A stretch of 64,000 nucleotides of DNA from Xanthobacter sp. YC-JY1 (GTDB taxonomy: Bacteria; Pseudomonadota; Alphaproteobacteria; Rhizobiales; Xanthobacteraceae): contig NZ_CP032674.1 of the NCBI RefSeq assembly GCF_021730305.1, positions 62,001 through 126,000 of the forward strand, given 5' to 3'. Both the position numbers and the translations under genes were made by a program. Every line of letters begins with the position of its first letter. Within the stretch, counting starts at the first letter, position 1. Shown here in pieces: positions 20,814-33,064 of this stretch. The notes under the pieces were generated by a model. It made no database searches, had not been told where the DNA came from, and saw only the letters and a list, made by a program, of their open reading frames with translations.

Positions 20814-22202
20814 ATGAAGCCGCGGTCGGTCCTGATCCTCCTGACGCTGGCCGCGACCCTCCTGGCCGCGGCGCCGTGGCTTCGTGTTCCCTTGGCCCTC
20901 GCCCAGCCTGGCGCGCCGCCGCCCGCGGTGCCTCTCCCGCCGCCCGTCCCCAACCGCTCCGGCATCGACACCGACGCGCTGAAGGCCGACGTGAAGGGCT
21001 CCGAGGAGGCGCAGCGCCAGCTCCGCGCGGATCTCGAAGCCGCCAAGGGCGATCGCGGCCGTCTCAACCAGATGCTGCTCGACACGGCCGCCCGCACCCG
21101 TGCGGTGGAGCAGCAGCTCATCGATGTGGAAGGCCGCATCGCCCAGCTGGATCGCTCCGCCGCGGACCTCGGCACGTCGCTCGGCAAGCGCCGCGGCGTG
21201 CTCGCCCAGGTGCTGGCCGCCCTGATGCGCATGGGGCGCGAGCCGCCGCCGGCCATCCTGATGCGCCCGGACGATGCGCTGGACGCGGTGCGCTCGGCCA
21301 TCCTGCTCGGTGCCCTCCTGCCGGAACTGCGGGTGGAGGCGGAAACATTGGCCTCCGACCTGTCCGAGCTTTCGCGGGTGCGCACGGAACTCGCGTCCGC
21401 CCGCGACAGCCTCACCAGCCTGCGCACCGACCTCGACGAGGACAGCCGTCGCCTCGCGGTGCTGGTGGGCGAGCGGCAGAAGCGGCAAGCGGAGGAGCAT
21501 CCGCTGGCTTCCGCCGACAAGGCGCAGGCCGAAAGCGTCGCCAAGGCCACCGGCGATGTGCACGATCTCGTGACGAGGCTGGAGAACGAGGTGGGGCCTT
21601 CCGCTAGGGCAGCAGACGCCGCGCAGGCGGTCACGCGCCCGCAGGAACCCGGCCGGCCCAACCTGACGGCCCTGAAGGACCCTGCGCGCCTGACGCCGGC
21701 CATCGCTTTCCCGCAGGCCAAAGGCTTGCTGCCGCTTCCGGTGGCTGGCGTGACGCTGCGGAATTTCGGTGCCGCCGACGGGGTCGGAGGTACCGAGAAG
21801 GGCATCACCATCGCCACCCGCGCGGGCGCACCGGTGAGCGCGCCGGCCGACGGCTGGGTGGTCTATGCCGGCCCCTTCCGCAGCTATGGCCAACTCTTGA
21901 TTATCAACGCGGGCGGTGGCTACCATATTCTTGTGGCAGGCATGGAACGGATCACCGTGGAGCTCGGCCAGTTCGTCCTCGCGGGCGAGCCGGTAGGGGT
22001 CATGGGGGGCCTGTCCCGCACCGTGGCCAATACGGTGCAGCGCGGTCCGGGGGGCAGCGGCGCATCCGCCCAAAACGGCTCAACGTCGCCGGTGACGGCC
22101 ACGGGACAGCCCCAATTGTATGTCGAGTTCCGAAAAGACGGGCTCTCGATCGACCCCACGCCATGGTGGGCGGCAACGGACAGTCAGAAGGTACGTGGAT
22201 AA
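20814..22202 (+). CDS. envC: EnvC-like murein hydrolase activator (M23/LytM domain)
   Basis: The 462-residue exported protein has a signal peptide (residues 1-31, ending ALA-Q). A long coiled coil covers about residues 55-250 and a C-terminal LytM/M23 domain follows from about 310 (GITIATRAGAPVSAPADGWVVYAGPF). In the M23 domain the usual metal-binding residues look incomplete, as in EnvC, which activates amidases instead of cutting peptidoglycan itself. EnvC acts at the division septum with FtsEX. The next gene, a C-terminal processing protease, overlaps by one base (TAATG); this pair is conserved in alphaproteobacteria. Confidence 0.88.
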   Translation: MKPRSVLILLTLAATLLAAAPWLRVPLALAQPGAPPPAVPLPPPVPNRSGIDTDALKADVKGSEEAQRQLRADLEAAKGDRGRLNQMLLDTAARTRAVEQQLIDVEGRIAQLDRSAADLGTSLGKRRGVLAQVLAALMRMGREPPPAILMRPDDALDAVRSAILLGALLPELRVEAETLASDLSELSRVRTELASARDSLTSLRTDLDEDSRRLAVLVGERQKRQAEEHPLASADKAQAESVAKATGDVHDLVTRLENEVGPSARAADAAQAVTRPQEPGRPNLTALKDPARLTPAIAFPQAKGLLPLPVAGVTLRNFGAADGVGGTEKGITIATRAGAPVSAPADGWVVYAGPFRSYGQLLIINAGGGYHILVAGMERITVELGQFVLAGEPVGVMGGLSRTVANTVQRGPGGSGASAQNGSTSPVTATGQPQLYVEFRKDGLSIDPTPWWAATDSQKVRG

Positions 22203-23548
22203 TGCGTCGGACGTCTCTCTTTCTTTTTGGCGTGGCGGCTGGCGCCCTCGTGGCGGTTGCAGCGGTCCAGCCACGGCTGATCCTCGGGACCGCGGCCGAG
22301 GCCGCGTCGTCCGATACCTACAAGCAGCTCAACCTGTTCGGCGACGTGTTCGAGCGCGTGCGCTCCGACTATGTCGAGAAGCCCGATGACGCCAAGCTGA
22401 TCGAGGCGGCCATCAACGGCATGCTCCAGTCGCTGGATCCGCACTCCTCCTACATGGACGCGAAGAATCACCGCGACATGCAGGTGCAGACCCGCGGCGA
22501 GTTCGGCGGCCTCGGCATCGAAGTCATCATGGAAGACGGTCTGGTGAAGGTCGTCACCCCCATGGAGGACACCCCCGCGGCCAAGGCCGGCGTGCTCTCC
22601 GGCGACCTCATCGCCAAGCTCGACGGCGATCAGGTGCAGGGCATGACCCTGAACGAGGCGGTGGACAAGATGCGCGGGGCGGTCAACACGCCCATCACGC
22701 TCACCATCCTGCGCAAGGGCGTCGAGAAGCCCATCGAAGTGAAGCTGGTGCGCGACACCATCAAGCTGCAGACGGTGCGTTCGCGCATCGAGGCGGACGA
22801 CATCGCCTATATCCGCATCAACTCCTTCACCAACGAGCAGACTTTCGAGACCCTGAAGAAGGCCATCGACGACCTGACCGCGAAGATCGGCCCGGACAAG
22901 ATCAAGGGCTACATCATCGACCTGCGCAACAACCCCGGCGGCCTGCTCGACCAGGCGGTGGCGGTGTCCGACGCCTTCCTCGAGCGTGGCGAGATCGTCT
23001 CCACCCGCGGCCGCAACCCGGAAGAGACGCAGCGCTTCAACGCCCGCGGCGGCGACCTCACCAAGGGCAAGCCGGTGATCGTGATGGTGAACGGCGGCTC
23101 GGCCTCGGCTTCCGAGATCGTCGCCGGCGCGCTGCAGGATCACAAGCGGGCGACGATCCTCGGCTCGCGCACCTTCGGCAAGGCCTCGGTGCAGACCATC
23201 ATCCCGCTCGGCCAGCAGGGCGCCCTGCGGCTCACCACGGCGCGCTACTACACGCCATCGGGCCGCTCCATCCAGGCCAAGGGCATCGAGCCCGACATCG
23301 TCCTGGTGCAGGACCTGCCGGATGAGATGAAGCAGAAGCTCGGCGTTTCCACGGACTCCACCCGTGGCGAAGCCTCGCTGAAGGGCCACCTCAAGAACGG
23401 CGACGACGAGCAGACCGGCTCGCCCTCCTACGTGCCGCCGGATCCGAAGGACGACACCCAGCTGAAGCTCGCCGTCGAGCTGATGAAGGGCACCGTGAAG
23501 AACGCCGCCTTCCCGGCGACGCCGAACAAGTCCTCGCAGGCCAATTGA
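22202..23548 (+). CDS. ctpA: S41 family C-terminal processing protease (CtpA-like)
   Basis: From ATG 22202, which overlaps the envC stop, the protein has 448 residues. A signal peptide or anchor (SLFLFGVAAGALVAVAAV) comes first. A helical region is followed by a PDZ domain (about residues 95-185, MEDTPAAKAGVLSGDLIAKL). The serine-lysine protease domain has the serine in GGSASASEIVAGAL near residue 302 and the lysine in RTFGKASVQT about 25 residues later. CtpA trims periplasmic proteins, including peptidoglycan hydrolases, which fits co-transcription with the EnvC-like activator. Confidence 0.95.
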   Translation: MRRTSLFLFGVAAGALVAVAAVQPRLILGTAAEAASSDTYKQLNLFGDVFERVRSDYVEKPDDAKLIEAAINGMLQSLDPHSSYMDAKNHRDMQVQTRGEFGGLGIEVIMEDGLVKVVTPMEDTPAAKAGVLSGDLIAKLDGDQVQGMTLNEAVDKMRGAVNTPITLTILRKGVEKPIEVKLVRDTIKLQTVRSRIEADDIAYIRINSFTNEQTFETLKKAIDDLTAKIGPDKIKGYIIDLRNNPGGLLDQAVAVSDAFLERGEIVSTRGRNPEETQRFNARGGDLTKGKPVIVMVNGGSASASEIVAGALQDHKRATILGSRTFGKASVQTIIPLGQQGALRLTTARYYTPSGRSIQAKGIEPDIVLVQDLPDEMKQKLGVSTDSTRGEASLKGHLKNGDDEQTGSPSYVPPDPKDDTQLKLAVELMKGTVKNAAFPATPNKSSQAN

Positions 23549-23602
23549 TGACCTGACGGAAGCCGAGCGGCGCGCCGTTCGGCATCTGCTTAGACATTAG
23601 GC

Positions 23603-23637
23603 AAATGCCCCGTCCGAATGCTCGGACGGGGCATTTT
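23603..23637 (+). terminator. Terminator of the envC-ctpA operon
   Basis: AAATGCCCCGTCCGA pairs perfectly with TCGGACGGGGCATTT over 15 bases around a 4-base loop, and a short T run follows. It separates ctpA from the downstream amino acid transporter genes. Confidence 0.88.
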
Positions 23638-23787
23638 GCGTTCTGGGACTGCGCCGGGCAGCCCCTGCCATCAAGGGTTGGTCCGGTCCGGCCGCCTCGC
23701 GGCGGTATTGCATGCTCGCTGGCATACCGCTTGCTCCTTAGGGGTCGATGGCGCGATGCGCGCCGCCCACGGAGTTTCGGTCCCGCC

Positions 23788-24597
23788 ATGCAGGCAACCC
23801 GCAGATCTTTCCTCTCCCGGACCCTGGCCGGCGCCGTTGTCGGCGGTGCGCTGGCCATCGGCCTCACGGCCGCCCCCGCCGCCGCGGAAGCCCTCGACGA
23901 CATCCTCAAGGCCGGTGTCATCAAGATCGCTGTGCCGCAGGACTTCCCCCCGTTCGGCTCGGTGGGCACCGACCTCAAGCCCGTGGGCTACGACATCGAC
24001 GTCGCCAACCTCATCGCCAAGGGCCTCGGCGTGAAGGCCGAGCTGGTGCCGGTGTCGAGCGCCAACCGCATTCCCTACCTGCAGACCAAGAAGGTCGATC
24101 TCGTCATCTCCAGCCTGGGCAAGAACCCCGACCGCGAGAAGGTGATCGATTTCTCCGTGGCCTACGCCCCCTTCTTCAACGGCATCTTCGGCCCCGCCGA
24201 CGTGAAGGTGGAGAAGGTGGAGGACATCGCCGGCATGACGGTCGGCGTCACCCGCGGCTCGGTGGAAGATCTGGAGCTGACCAAGGTCGCCCCGCCCACC
24301 GCCGACATCAAGCGCTACGAGGACAACAACTCCACCATCTCGGCCTTCCTCTCCGGCCAGGTGAAGGTGGTGGCGACCGGCAATGTGGTGGCCGCCGCCA
24401 TCCTCGCCCGCAACCCGCCGAAGAAGCCCACCGTGAAGGTGCTGATCAAGAATTCGCCCTGCTATGTCGGCCTGAACAAGGACGAGCCGAAGCTGCTCGA
24501 GAAGGTCAACGCCATCCTCACCGCGGCCAAGGCCGACGGCGCGCTGGAAAAGATCTCCGAGAAGTGGCTCGGCGCACCGCTGCCGAAGGACCTCTGA
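23788..24597 (+). CDS. Amino acid ABC transporter substrate-binding protein
   Basis: From ATG 23788 the protein has 269 residues and belongs to solute-binding family 3. The N-terminus reads RRSFLSRTLAGAVVGG and ends AAA-EALDD, so the signal peptide has a twin-arginine look. The mature part shows IKIAVPQDFPPFGSVG, the GYDIDVANLIA signature, the DLVISSL segment and a C-terminal KISEKWLG helix. The family binds polar amino acids in the periplasm; the exact ligand is unclear. Two permease genes and an ATPase gene follow in order and complete the importer. Confidence 0.92.
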   Translation: MQATRRSFLSRTLAGAVVGGALAIGLTAAPAAAEALDDILKAGVIKIAVPQDFPPFGSVGTDLKPVGYDIDVANLIAKGLGVKAELVPVSSANRIPYLQTKKVDLVISSLGKNPDREKVIDFSVAYAPFFNGIFGPADVKVEKVEDIAGMTVGVTRGSVEDLELTKVAPPTADIKRYEDNNSTISAFLSGQVKVVATGNVVAAAILARNPPKKPTVKVLIKNSPCYVGLNKDEPKLLEKVNAILTAAKADGALEKISEKWLGAPLPKDL

Positions 24598-24671
24598 GGA
24601 TGTCGCTCCCTGCCCGGTGACGGGGCAGGGAGCGATCCACGGGCACTGCGCCATCGGGGGACCAGCCGGAC

Positions 24672-25346
24672 ATGGCCTACAGTTTCGATTTCTCATCCCT
24701 GGCCGACTACGGGCCGGTGCTGGCGAAGGGTGTCGCCATCACCGTGGAGCTGATCGTGGTCGGCGGCGCCCTCGGCGTCGGGCTCGGCATCGCCTGCGCC
24801 TGGGCGAAGGCGCTGGGGCCGCGCTGGCTCCGGCCCATCGTCTCCGCCTATGTGGAGCTGATCCGCAACACGCCGTTCCTGATCCAGCTGTTCTTCATCT
24901 TCTTCGGCCTGCCGGCGATCGGCGTCGGGCTTACCGAGATGCAGGCGGCCATCCTCGCCATGGTCATCAATCTCGGCGCCTATGCCTGCGAGATCATCCG
25001 CGCCGGCATCGAGGCGACGCCGCGCGGCCAGTTCGAGGCGGGGGCGAGCCTCGCCATGAGCCCCATCCAGACCTTCCGCCACGTGGTGCTGGTGCCGGCC
25101 CTCCAGAAGATCTGGCCGGCTCTGACCTCTCAGATCGTCATCGTCATGTTCGGCTCGGCGGTGTGCTCGCAGATCTCGGTGGAGGAACTGACCTTCGCCG
25201 CCAACTTCATCCAGTCCCGCACCTTCCGCGCCTTCGAATCCTACATCGTCGCCACCGTCCTCTACCTCCTGCTGGCGGTGCTTCTGCGCCAGGTCATGCG
25301 GGGGCTCGGGCTGTTTCTCTTTCCGCGCCGGAGGAAGACGACATGA
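24672..25346 (+). CDS. Amino acid ABC transporter permease (first)
   Basis: This 224-residue inner-membrane protein is of the His/Glu/Gln/Arg/opine permease family. It has about five hydrophobic segments, the VELIRNTPFLIQLFFIFFGL motif of the family and the ATPase-contacting loop EIIRAGIEATPRGQFEAG. Its stop overlaps the next permease start (ATGA). The two permeases should form a heterodimer served by the ATPase encoded at 25980. Confidence 0.93.
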   Translation: MAYSFDFSSLADYGPVLAKGVAITVELIVVGGALGVGLGIACAWAKALGPRWLRPIVSAYVELIRNTPFLIQLFFIFFGLPAIGVGLTEMQAAILAMVINLGAYACEIIRAGIEATPRGQFEAGASLAMSPIQTFRHVVLVPALQKIWPALTSQIVIVMFGSAVCSQISVEELTFAANFIQSRTFRAFESYIVATVLYLLLAVLLRQVMRGLGLFLFPRRRKTT

Positions 25347-26002
25347 CCCAATTCACCACCTGGGACATCGTCTCCAACCTGCTGCTGGCCGCCCGCTGGA
25401 CCGTGCTGCTCTCCATCCTCGCCTTCATCGGCGGCGGCGTGGTGGGGCTCGTGGTGCTCTACTGCCGCATCGCCCGCAAGGTGTGGCTGCAGCGCGCCGC
25501 CAATCTCTACATCGAGCTGTTCCAGGGCACCCCGCTCCTGATGCAGCTCTTCCTCATCTTCTTCGGCCTGCCGCTCATGGGCCTCGACGTCTCCCCCTGG
25601 GCGGCGGCCTTCGTCTCGCTCACGCTGTGGACCTCCGCCTTCCTCGCCGAGATCTGGCGCGGCTGCGTGGAGTCGATCCCGAAGGGGCAATGGGAGGCCT
25701 CCTCGTCGCTGGCCATGAGCTTCTTCGAGCAGCTGCGCTACGTGGTGCTGCCCCAGGCCCTGCGCATCGCCGTGCCGCCCACGGTTGGCTTCTCTGTGCA
25801 GGTGGTGAAGGGCACGGCGCTGACCTCCATCATCGGCTTCGTCGAGCTCTCCAAGGCCTCGACCATCATCACCAACGCCACGTTCGAGCCGTTCACCGTC
25901 TACGGCTTTGCCGCCCTCATCTATTTCGTGCTGTGCTGGCCTCTGTCGAAGAGCAGCCAGCTTCTCGAAAGGAAGCTGAATGTCGCTCATCACCATCACT
26001 GA
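25343..26002 (+). CDS. Amino acid ABC transporter permease (second)
   Basis: The 219-residue protein starts at ATG 25343, inside the stop of the first permease, and shares its layout: YIELFQGTPLLMQLFLIFFG and the coupling loop EIWRGCVESIPKGQWEA. The last residues read NVAHHHH, an apparent histidine run. It arises because the gene continues 23 bases into the ATPase gene in another frame, so it is natural and not a cloning tag. A longer open frame back to 24617 is a shadow. Confidence 0.92.
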   Translation: MTQFTTWDIVSNLLLAARWTVLLSILAFIGGGVVGLVVLYCRIARKVWLQRAANLYIELFQGTPLLMQLFLIFFGLPLMGLDVSPWAAAFVSLTLWTSAFLAEIWRGCVESIPKGQWEASSSLAMSFFEQLRYVVLPQALRIAVPPTVGFSVQVVKGTALTSIIGFVELSKASTIITNATFEPFTVYGFAALIYFVLCWPLSKSSQLLERKLNVAHHHH

Positions 26003-26705
26003 GGTCCGCAAGAGCTTCGGCCAGAACGAGGTGCTCAAGGGCATCAACCTCGACGTTGCGGCCGGTGAGGTCATCGCCATCATCGGCAAGTCGGGCTCGG
26101 GCAAGTCGACCCTTCTGCGCTGCATCAACGGCCTGGAGACCATCAATCACGGCTCCATCACCGTCGCCGGCGCCCAGCTGGCGCCGGACGAGGTGCATCT
26201 GCGCGCGCTGCGGCTGAAGGTCGGGATGATCTTCCAGGGCTTCAACCTGTTCCCGCACCTCACCGCCGGACGCAATGTGATGCTCTCGCCCATGGTGGTG
26301 AAGAAGGTGTCGCAGAAGGAGGCCGAGGCCGAGGCGCGGGTGCGCCTGGAGCAGGTGGGCCTCGCCCACAAGTTCGACGCCTATCCGGACGAGCTGTCCG
26401 GCGGCCAGCAGCAGCGCGTCGCCATCGCCCGGGCGCTGGCCATGAAGCCGCTGGCGCTGCTGTGCGACGAGATCACCTCGGCCCTCGATCCCGAGCTCGT
26501 CAACGAGGTGCTGGCGGTGGTGAAGAAGCTGGCCGAGGAGGGCATGACCCTGCTCATGGTCACGCACGAGATGCGGTTCGCGCGGGAGGTCTGCGACCGG
26601 GTGGTGTTCATGCACCAGGGACGTGTGCACGAGATTGGCCCGCCGGAAGAAGTATTTGCGAATCCTCAGACGGCGGAGCTCAGGCAGTTTCTCGGCCAAA
26701 GCTGA
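25980..26705 (+). CDS. Amino acid ABC transporter ATP-binding protein
   Basis: The 241-residue ATPase has Walker A GKSGSGKST, a Q loop in GMIFQGFNLFPH, the signature LSGGQQQR, Walker B LLCDEITSALDPE and the switch histidine in VTHEM. It matches the polar amino acid branch of ABC importers. The start codon lies within the end of the second permease gene, which indicates coupled translation. It is the last gene of the importer operon; I see no terminator before the ATP synthase genes. Confidence 0.95.
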   Translation: MSLITITEVRKSFGQNEVLKGINLDVAAGEVIAIIGKSGSGKSTLLRCINGLETINHGSITVAGAQLAPDEVHLRALRLKVGMIFQGFNLFPHLTAGRNVMLSPMVVKKVSQKEAEAEARVRLEQVGLAHKFDAYPDELSGGQQQRVAIARALAMKPLALLCDEITSALDPELVNEVLAVVKKLAEEGMTLLMVTHEMRFAREVCDRVVFMHQGRVHEIGPPEEVFANPQTAELRQFLGQS

Positions 26706-26941
26706 GGCCGCCGTGGGCCTTGCGTTAGGGTCAAGCCTCTCGCGGTGCGGCAATGCGGCCTATGCGCCATCCTCCCGTCATGTTGCCGCCTTGATCTGCC
26801 TGTGTTAGGCACTCCGGGATTTCGAGGGACGGGTTAAGCCCCCTCGCGGGATCGCACAATTTTATTCCCAACAGATCAAGGGCTTGGGGAGAGGTCACGC
26901 AAGGTGCGCGGCCGGCCCTGGAAGTCCGAGAGAGGTGCGGG
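26706..26941 (+). other. Gap holding the promoter region of the ATP synthase operon
   Basis: These 236 bases contain no gene I can support. The stretch around 26860-26880 (CAATTTTATTCCCAAC) is locally AT-rich and is the likeliest place for the atpH promoter, but no clear -35/-10 pair is visible. A GAGAGG ribosome-binding site lies about 5 bases before the atpH GTG. Confidence 0.4.
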
Positions 26942-29028
<2,087 letters not shown>

Positions 29029-29064
29029 ACGGCGCCTGTTCCTCGAACCTGACGGACGGGCACG

Positions 29065-29940
29065 ATGGCGAGCCTGAAAGACCTAAGGAACCGCATCGCC
29101 TCGGTGAAGGCGACGCAGAAGATCACCAAGGCGATGCAGATGGTCGCCGCGGCGAAGCTGCGTCGCGCCCAGATGGCGGCGGAAGCAGCCCGTCCCTATG
29201 CCGAGCGCATGGAGACGGTGCTGGGCAATCTCGCCGCCGGGATCATCGGCGGCGGGCAGGCGCCCGTCCTCATCGCCGGCACCGGCTCCGACCAGAAGCA
29301 ACTGCTCCTGGTCGCGACCGGCGAGCGCGGCCTGTGCGGCGCCTTCAACACCTCCATCGTCCGCCTCGCTCGCGAGCGGGCGCAGCAGCTGATCGGCGAA
29401 GGCAAGGACGTCAAGTTCTTCTGCATCGGCCGCAAGGGCTATGACCAGCTGCGCCGGATCTATCCCGACCGGATCATCGAGCTGGTGGACCTGCGCTCGG
29501 TGCGCACGCTGAGCTTCAAGGATGCCGACGCCATCGCGTCGAAGATCCTGGCCCTGCTCGACCAGGGTGCGTTCGACGTGTGCACGCTCTTCTACGCCCA
29601 GTTCAAGAGCGTGATCTCGCAGGTGCCGACCGCCCAGCAGATCATTCCCGCCACTTTCGAGGCGCGGGACGCGGATGCCGCTGGTCCGGTGTATGAGTAC
29701 GAGCCGGCCGAGGAAGACATCCTCGCCGACCTTCTGCCCCGCAACATCGCGGTGCAGATTTTCCGCGCCCTCCTGGAGAACCAGGCGTCGTTCTACGGCT
29801 CGCAGATGAGCGCCATGGACAACGCGACGCGGAACGCGGGCGACATGATCAAGAAGCAGACGCTGATCTACAACCGGACGCGTCAGGCCATGATCACGAA
29901 GGAACTCATCGAAATCATCTCCGGCGCCGAAGCGCTCTGA
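29065..29940 (+). CDS. atpG: F1 ATP synthase gamma subunit
   Basis: This 291-residue subunit is the central rotor shaft. The N-terminal coiled coil begins [20 protein letters not shown] and the C-terminal coiled coil carries the signature around [17 protein letters not shown]. The central [13 protein letters not shown] block is typical. The spacing to atpA and atpD is 33-36 bases, consistent with a single operon. Confidence 0.98.
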   Translation: MASLKDLRNRIASVKATQKITKAMQMVAAAKLRRAQMAAEAARPYAERMETVLGNLAAGIIGGGQAPVLIAGTGSDQKQLLLVATGERGLCGAFNTSIVRLARERAQQLIGEGKDVKFFCIGRKGYDQLRRIYPDRIIELVDLRSVRTLSFKDADAIASKILALLDQGAFDVCTLFYAQFKSVISQVPTAQQIIPATFEARDADAAGPVYEYEPAEEDILADLLPRNIAVQIFRALLENQASFYGSQMSAMDNATRNAGDMIKKQTLIYNRTRQAMITKELIEIISGAEAL

Positions 29941-31410
<1,470 letters not shown>

Positions 31411-31437
31411 TCCGACGCAAGCGGGGGAGCGATCGCG

Positions 31438-31671
31438 ATGAACATCAAGATCGTCTGCCTCGTGCTCGGGTTGCTGGCCGGTGGCATCACCGGCTGGCTC
31501 ACCCGGCCCCAGGTGGCGGAACTGCGCCTCCCGGGCATCGACATCCGCGTTCAAGGAGAGGGGCCGCGCGGCGGCCTCACCTCCGAGCAGACCCGCCACA
31601 TCCTGCTTGCAGCCGTGGTGGGCGCGATCATCGGCCTGGGCGTCGGCTTCGTCGCCGACCGCCGCCGCTGA
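31438..31671 (+). CDS. Small two-helix membrane protein between atpD and atpC
   Basis: I do not recognise this 77-residue protein. It has an N-terminal hydrophobic helix (IVCLVLGLLAGGITGWL), a short polar centre, and a second helix (ILLAAVVGAIIGLGVGFVA) that ends in basic ADRRR. The glycine-rich GxxxG-type spacing in both helices would suit helix packing. A GGGGAGCGATCGCG stretch before the ATG contains a ribosome-binding site. Codon use matches the neighbours, and the position inside the atp operon implies co-expression with F1. No gene in the standard atpHAGDC set corresponds to it. Confidence 0.78.
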   Translation: MNIKIVCLVLGLLAGGITGWLTRPQVAELRLPGIDIRVQGEGPRGGLTSEQTRHILLAAVVGAIIGLGVGFVADRRR

Positions 31672-31803
31672 TCGGGCACAAGATTTCATGGAGCCGTCCG
31701 GCTCCCACCCATGGCGGAGCCGCTCCGCCGGCTTGATCCTCCCGAGGGCGGCCGGCAAGGCTCCCGCGGGATCCCCGGCGGGGACGACCCGGAGATTGAA
31801 CAG

Positions 31804-32226
31804 ATGGCGACCTTACCTTTTGAGCTGGTCTCCCCCGAGCGCCTCGTCTTTTCCGGCGCCGTGACCGAGGTGATCGTGCCGGGCGCGGAAGGCGAGTTCG
31901 GCGTGCTGGCGGGCCATGCGCCCTTCATCGGCATGCTCAAGCCCGGCATCCTCACCATCAAGGCCGATGGTGGCGCCCGCCGCTATTTCGTCCGCGGCGG
32001 CTTCGCCGAGGTGAACCCGGCCGGCCTCACCATTCTCGCCGAAGAGGCGAAGCCGCTGGAGGAGCTCGATCTCGCCGCGCTCGCCCAGCAGATCCAGGAC
32101 GCCCGCGAGGACGTGAACGACGCCACCGGCGACGACGCCAAGCAGCGCGCCGCCCGGCACCTCGCCGACCTGCAGCAGGTCTATGAGGCGCTGGAGCGCG
32201 ACCGGACCGGCGCCACCACGCACTGA
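31804..32226 (+). CDS. atpC: F1 ATP synthase epsilon subunit
   Basis: From ATG 31804 the protein has 140 residues: a beta-sandwich domain (LPFELVSPERLVFSG, then PGAEGEFGVLAGHAPFI) followed by a helical tail rich in Ala, Asp and Arg. It inhibits ATP hydrolysis and links the rotor to the c ring. An open frame extends upstream to 31711, but MATLPFELVSPE is the conserved N-terminus. It ends the operon ahead of a strong terminator. Confidence 0.96.
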   Translation: MATLPFELVSPERLVFSGAVTEVIVPGAEGEFGVLAGHAPFIGMLKPGILTIKADGGARRYFVRGGFAEVNPAGLTILAEEAKPLEELDLAALAQQIQDAREDVNDATGDDAKQRAARHLADLQQVYEALERDRTGATTH

Positions 32227-32251
32227 GCGTCCACAAGCGCAACCCTTCAGG

Positions 32252-32284
32252 AAGGCCCGGGCCGCAAGCCCGGGCCTTTTCTTT
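32252..32284 (+). terminator. Terminator of the atpHAGDC operon
   Basis: AAGGCCCGGGC and GCCCGGGCCTT form a perfect 11-base stem around CGCAA, followed by TTCTTT. It begins about 25 bases after the atpC stop. Confidence 0.93.
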
Positions 32285-32373
32285 GGCCGGGCCTCTTCTG
32301 CATTCGGTCTCTCCCCCGAGCGCGATTGCCCTCGCCCGTGCCGCGTGCTCAGCTTGCCGCAGGGGGCGACGCC

Positions 32374-32985
32374 ATGACCGCTGAAGACGCGATGCGGACC
32401 GGACGACAGCGGGTGGCTGCGTACGCCCCGAGCCGGCGAGGCGTCCTGGCGGGCCTCGCTGTGGCGGCGGGTAGCGTCCTGTCGCTCTTCCCATCCGAGA
32501 CCCGCGCCGATGCGGTGCCGGGGCCGCAGCGCCCGGAGGACGAAGGGCTGATGCGCGAGGCCATCGCGCTCGCCGCCCAGTCCGATTTTCCGTTTGGCGC
32601 GGTGATCGCGCGGGGCGGGGAGGTGCTTTCGCGGGGGCCGAATCTCGGCCGGCAGCTGAACGATCCCACCGCCCATGCCGAGATGGTCGCCATCCGCCGC
32701 TTCCTCGCCACCCGGCCCGCGGACGAGCTGAAGGGCGCGACCATCTACGCCTCCGCCGAGCCGTGTCCCATGTGCATGGGCGCGATTCTCTGGTGCGGGC
32801 TCTCGCGCGTGGTCTTCGGCGCTTCGCTGGAGCAGGTGGCGGCCAAATATGGCCGGCAGCCGCAGATCGGAATGCCCGCGCTGGATGTCGCGCGGACCAT
32901 GGCCGAGGCCGCGCCCTTCCTGAAAGTGTCGATTACGGGCGGGGTTCTCGCGCCGGAAGCCCTCGCCCTGTTCGATCGGAAATGA
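32374..32985 (+). CDS. Nucleoside/nucleobase deaminase with a twin-arginine-like signal
   Basis: The 203-residue protein has the cytidine/deoxycytidylate deaminase zinc site, with H101-A-E103 in DPTAHAEMVAIR and C131/C134 in EPCPMCMGA, like guanine deaminases and TadA-type enzymes. Unusually, the N-terminus reads SRRGVLAGLAVAAG and ends near RADAVPG, which resembles a Tat signal peptide (S-R-R-x-V-L). Such deaminases are normally cytoplasmic, so this one may be exported already folded with its zinc. The substrate is unknown. The gene stands between the ATP synthase terminator and a Crp-type regulator gene. Confidence 0.87.
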   Translation: MTAEDAMRTGRQRVAAYAPSRRGVLAGLAVAAGSVLSLFPSETRADAVPGPQRPEDEGLMREAIALAAQSDFPFGAVIARGGEVLSRGPNLGRQLNDPTAHAEMVAIRRFLATRPADELKGATIYASAEPCPMCMGAILWCGLSRVVFGASLEQVAAKYGRQPQIGMPALDVARTMAEAAPFLKVSITGGVLAPEALALFDRK

Positions 32986-33008
32986 ACTAAAAAGATCGAT
33001 TTAATATT

Positions 33009-33014
33009 TATAAT
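33009..33014 (+). promoter_or_regulatory. Probable -10 element upstream of the Crp/Fnr regulator gene
   Basis: A perfect TATAAT lies in an AT-rich island 51 bases before the regulator start. No good -35 element sits 17 bases upstream, which would suit a promoter needing an activator. A CGGCTT-GG-AAGCCG palindrome at 33031-33044 lies just downstream and could be an operator. Confidence 0.4.
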
Positions 33015-33064
33015 GCTGGTATGCTTCTTGCGGCTTGGAAGCCGTCCAAACGGAGATATCCAGC

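Noticed and set aside
25985-26002. C-terminal His-run (HHHH) of the second amino acid permease, which could suggest an engineered tag
   Set aside because: The bases are also the start of the ATPase gene in another frame (MSLITIT), so the run is a by-product of natural gene overlap.
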